From contig CAIVXR010000285.1 of the NCBI GenBank assembly GCA_903909925.1, positions 1-7,236 on the forward strand: a stretch of DNA of 7,236 nt. Direction: 5' to 3'. The notes under the pieces were generated by a model that was not told the origin of the DNA, searched no databases, and saw nothing but the letters and a program-made list of their open reading frames with translations. This DNA is from an uncultured beta proteobacterium. GTDB taxonomy: Bacteria; Pseudomonadota; Gammaproteobacteria; Burkholderiales; Burkholderiaceae. The position numbers and the translations under genes are program-made. Each line of letters begins with the position of its first letter. The stretch's first letter is position 1. Below are positions 6,806-7,236 of this stretch, in pieces.

Positions 6806-7236
6806 TTAACCTTCCGAGCCAGTTGCTTGAGCAACGGTATGCATATCTTTATCACCACGGCCAGAGAGATTCACCAAGATGGTTTTATTCTTGGGCAAAG
6901 TCTTAGCCAACTTACAAGCGTAAGCAATCGCATGGGCCGACTCTAGCGCAGGAATAATGCCTTCAATTTGACAGCAATCATGAAAGGCCTTGAGTGCCTC
7001 TTCATCTGTGATGGCAACGTAGTCAGCACGACCAGAATCTTTTAACCAGGCATGCTCAGGGCCCACACCGGGATAGTCCATACCAGCGGATACCGAATGC
7101 GTTTCAGAAATCTGACCATTCTCGTCTTGCAACAAGTAAGTACGATTACCATGCAATACACCAGGCTTACCCACGCATAGGGCCGCTGAATGTAAGCCGC
7201 TACCAAGTCCATGGCCTGCAGCTTCAACACCAACCA
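6806..7236 (-). CDS. trpB: tryptophan synthase beta chain, C-terminal 142 codons (runs off right edge)
   Basis: TrpB is the PLP subunit that condenses indole with serine to tryptophan. The reading frame is open from the right edge (first full codon 7234-7232, reading VGVEAAGHG) to the TAA at 6808-6806, so the start and the PLP lysine lie outside the window. About 142 of the usual 400 or so residues are visible. Typical C-terminal marks, numbered within the fragment, are SVSAGMDYPGVGPEH (47-61), GRADYVAITDEEA (68-80), EGIIPALESAHA (91-102) and NLSGRGDKD (122-130), in which the Ser corresponds to E. coli Ser377 near the PLP ring nitrogen. An internal GTG at 7174 is not a start, because conserved TrpB sequence continues upstream of it. 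trpA follows after nine bases. Confidence 0.96.
   Translation of the reverse strand, partial: VGVEAAGHGLGSGLHSAALCVGKPGVLHGNRTYLLQDENGQISETHSVSAGMDYPGVGPEHAWLKDSGRADYVAITDEEALKAFHDCCQIEGIIPALESAHAIAYACKLAKTLPKNKTILVNLSGRGDKDMHTVAQATGSEG

Noticed and set aside
7042..7233. 63-codon minus-strand frame at the right edge
   Set aside because: It is out of frame with trpB, whose conserved C-terminal motifs occupy the same bases.
1..7236. undescribed defence, toxin-antitoxin, mobile or biosynthetic system
   Set aside because: Every stretch is covered by recognisable conserved housekeeping genes; I saw no transposase, integrase, CRISPR repeat, tRNA-linked site or unexplained gene.

Overview
This window is an ordinary stretch of bacterial chromosome. 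Eight genes lie head to tail on the minus strand: trpB (partial), trpA, accD, folC, a dedD-like SPOR gene, cvpA, purF and metZ (partial). No real gene was found on the plus strand. There are no RNA genes, mobile elements or CRISPR arrays, and no gene-free stretch reaches 300 bases. The largest gap is 60 bases, between purF and metZ.

The gene order points to a proteobacterium. The accD-folC-dedD-cvpA-purF core matches the known Escherichia coli order. A metZ after purF and trp genes before accD fit the beta/gamma-proteobacterial version (Pseudomonas, Burkholderiales). The protein sequences look like Burkholderiaceae. Base composition, judged by eye on a few lines, is roughly 40-48% GC, low for that family. 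This makes a freshwater Polynucleobacter-like organism the best guess, but that is inference.

In transcription order (right to left), 7236-6806 is the last 142 codons of tryptophan synthase beta, and 6796-5999 is the alpha subunit. Then come 5992-5105, the carboxyltransferase beta subunit of acetyl-CoA carboxylase, and 5127-3775, folylpolyglutamate/dihydrofolate synthase. Next are 3771-2986, a one-pass membrane protein with a SPOR domain, and 2986-2420, the CvpA membrane protein. The block ends with 2415-877, amidophosphoribosyltransferase, and 816-1, the first 272 codons of O-succinylhomoserine sulfhydrylase.

Junctions are tight: gaps of 9, 6, 3 and 4 bases, overlaps of 23 and 1 bases, then 60 bases before metZ. 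This suggests one transcript with translational coupling. Products cover tryptophan, fatty acid, folate, purine and methionine synthesis plus cell division. FolC (folate), PurF (a folate-dependent pathway) and MetZ (methionine) have a one-carbon link; the rest is conserved housekeeping linkage.

I found no sign of an undescribed system. The points worth a look are small: the folC TTG start, a possible hairpin before metZ, and an internal repeat in the SPOR protein linker.
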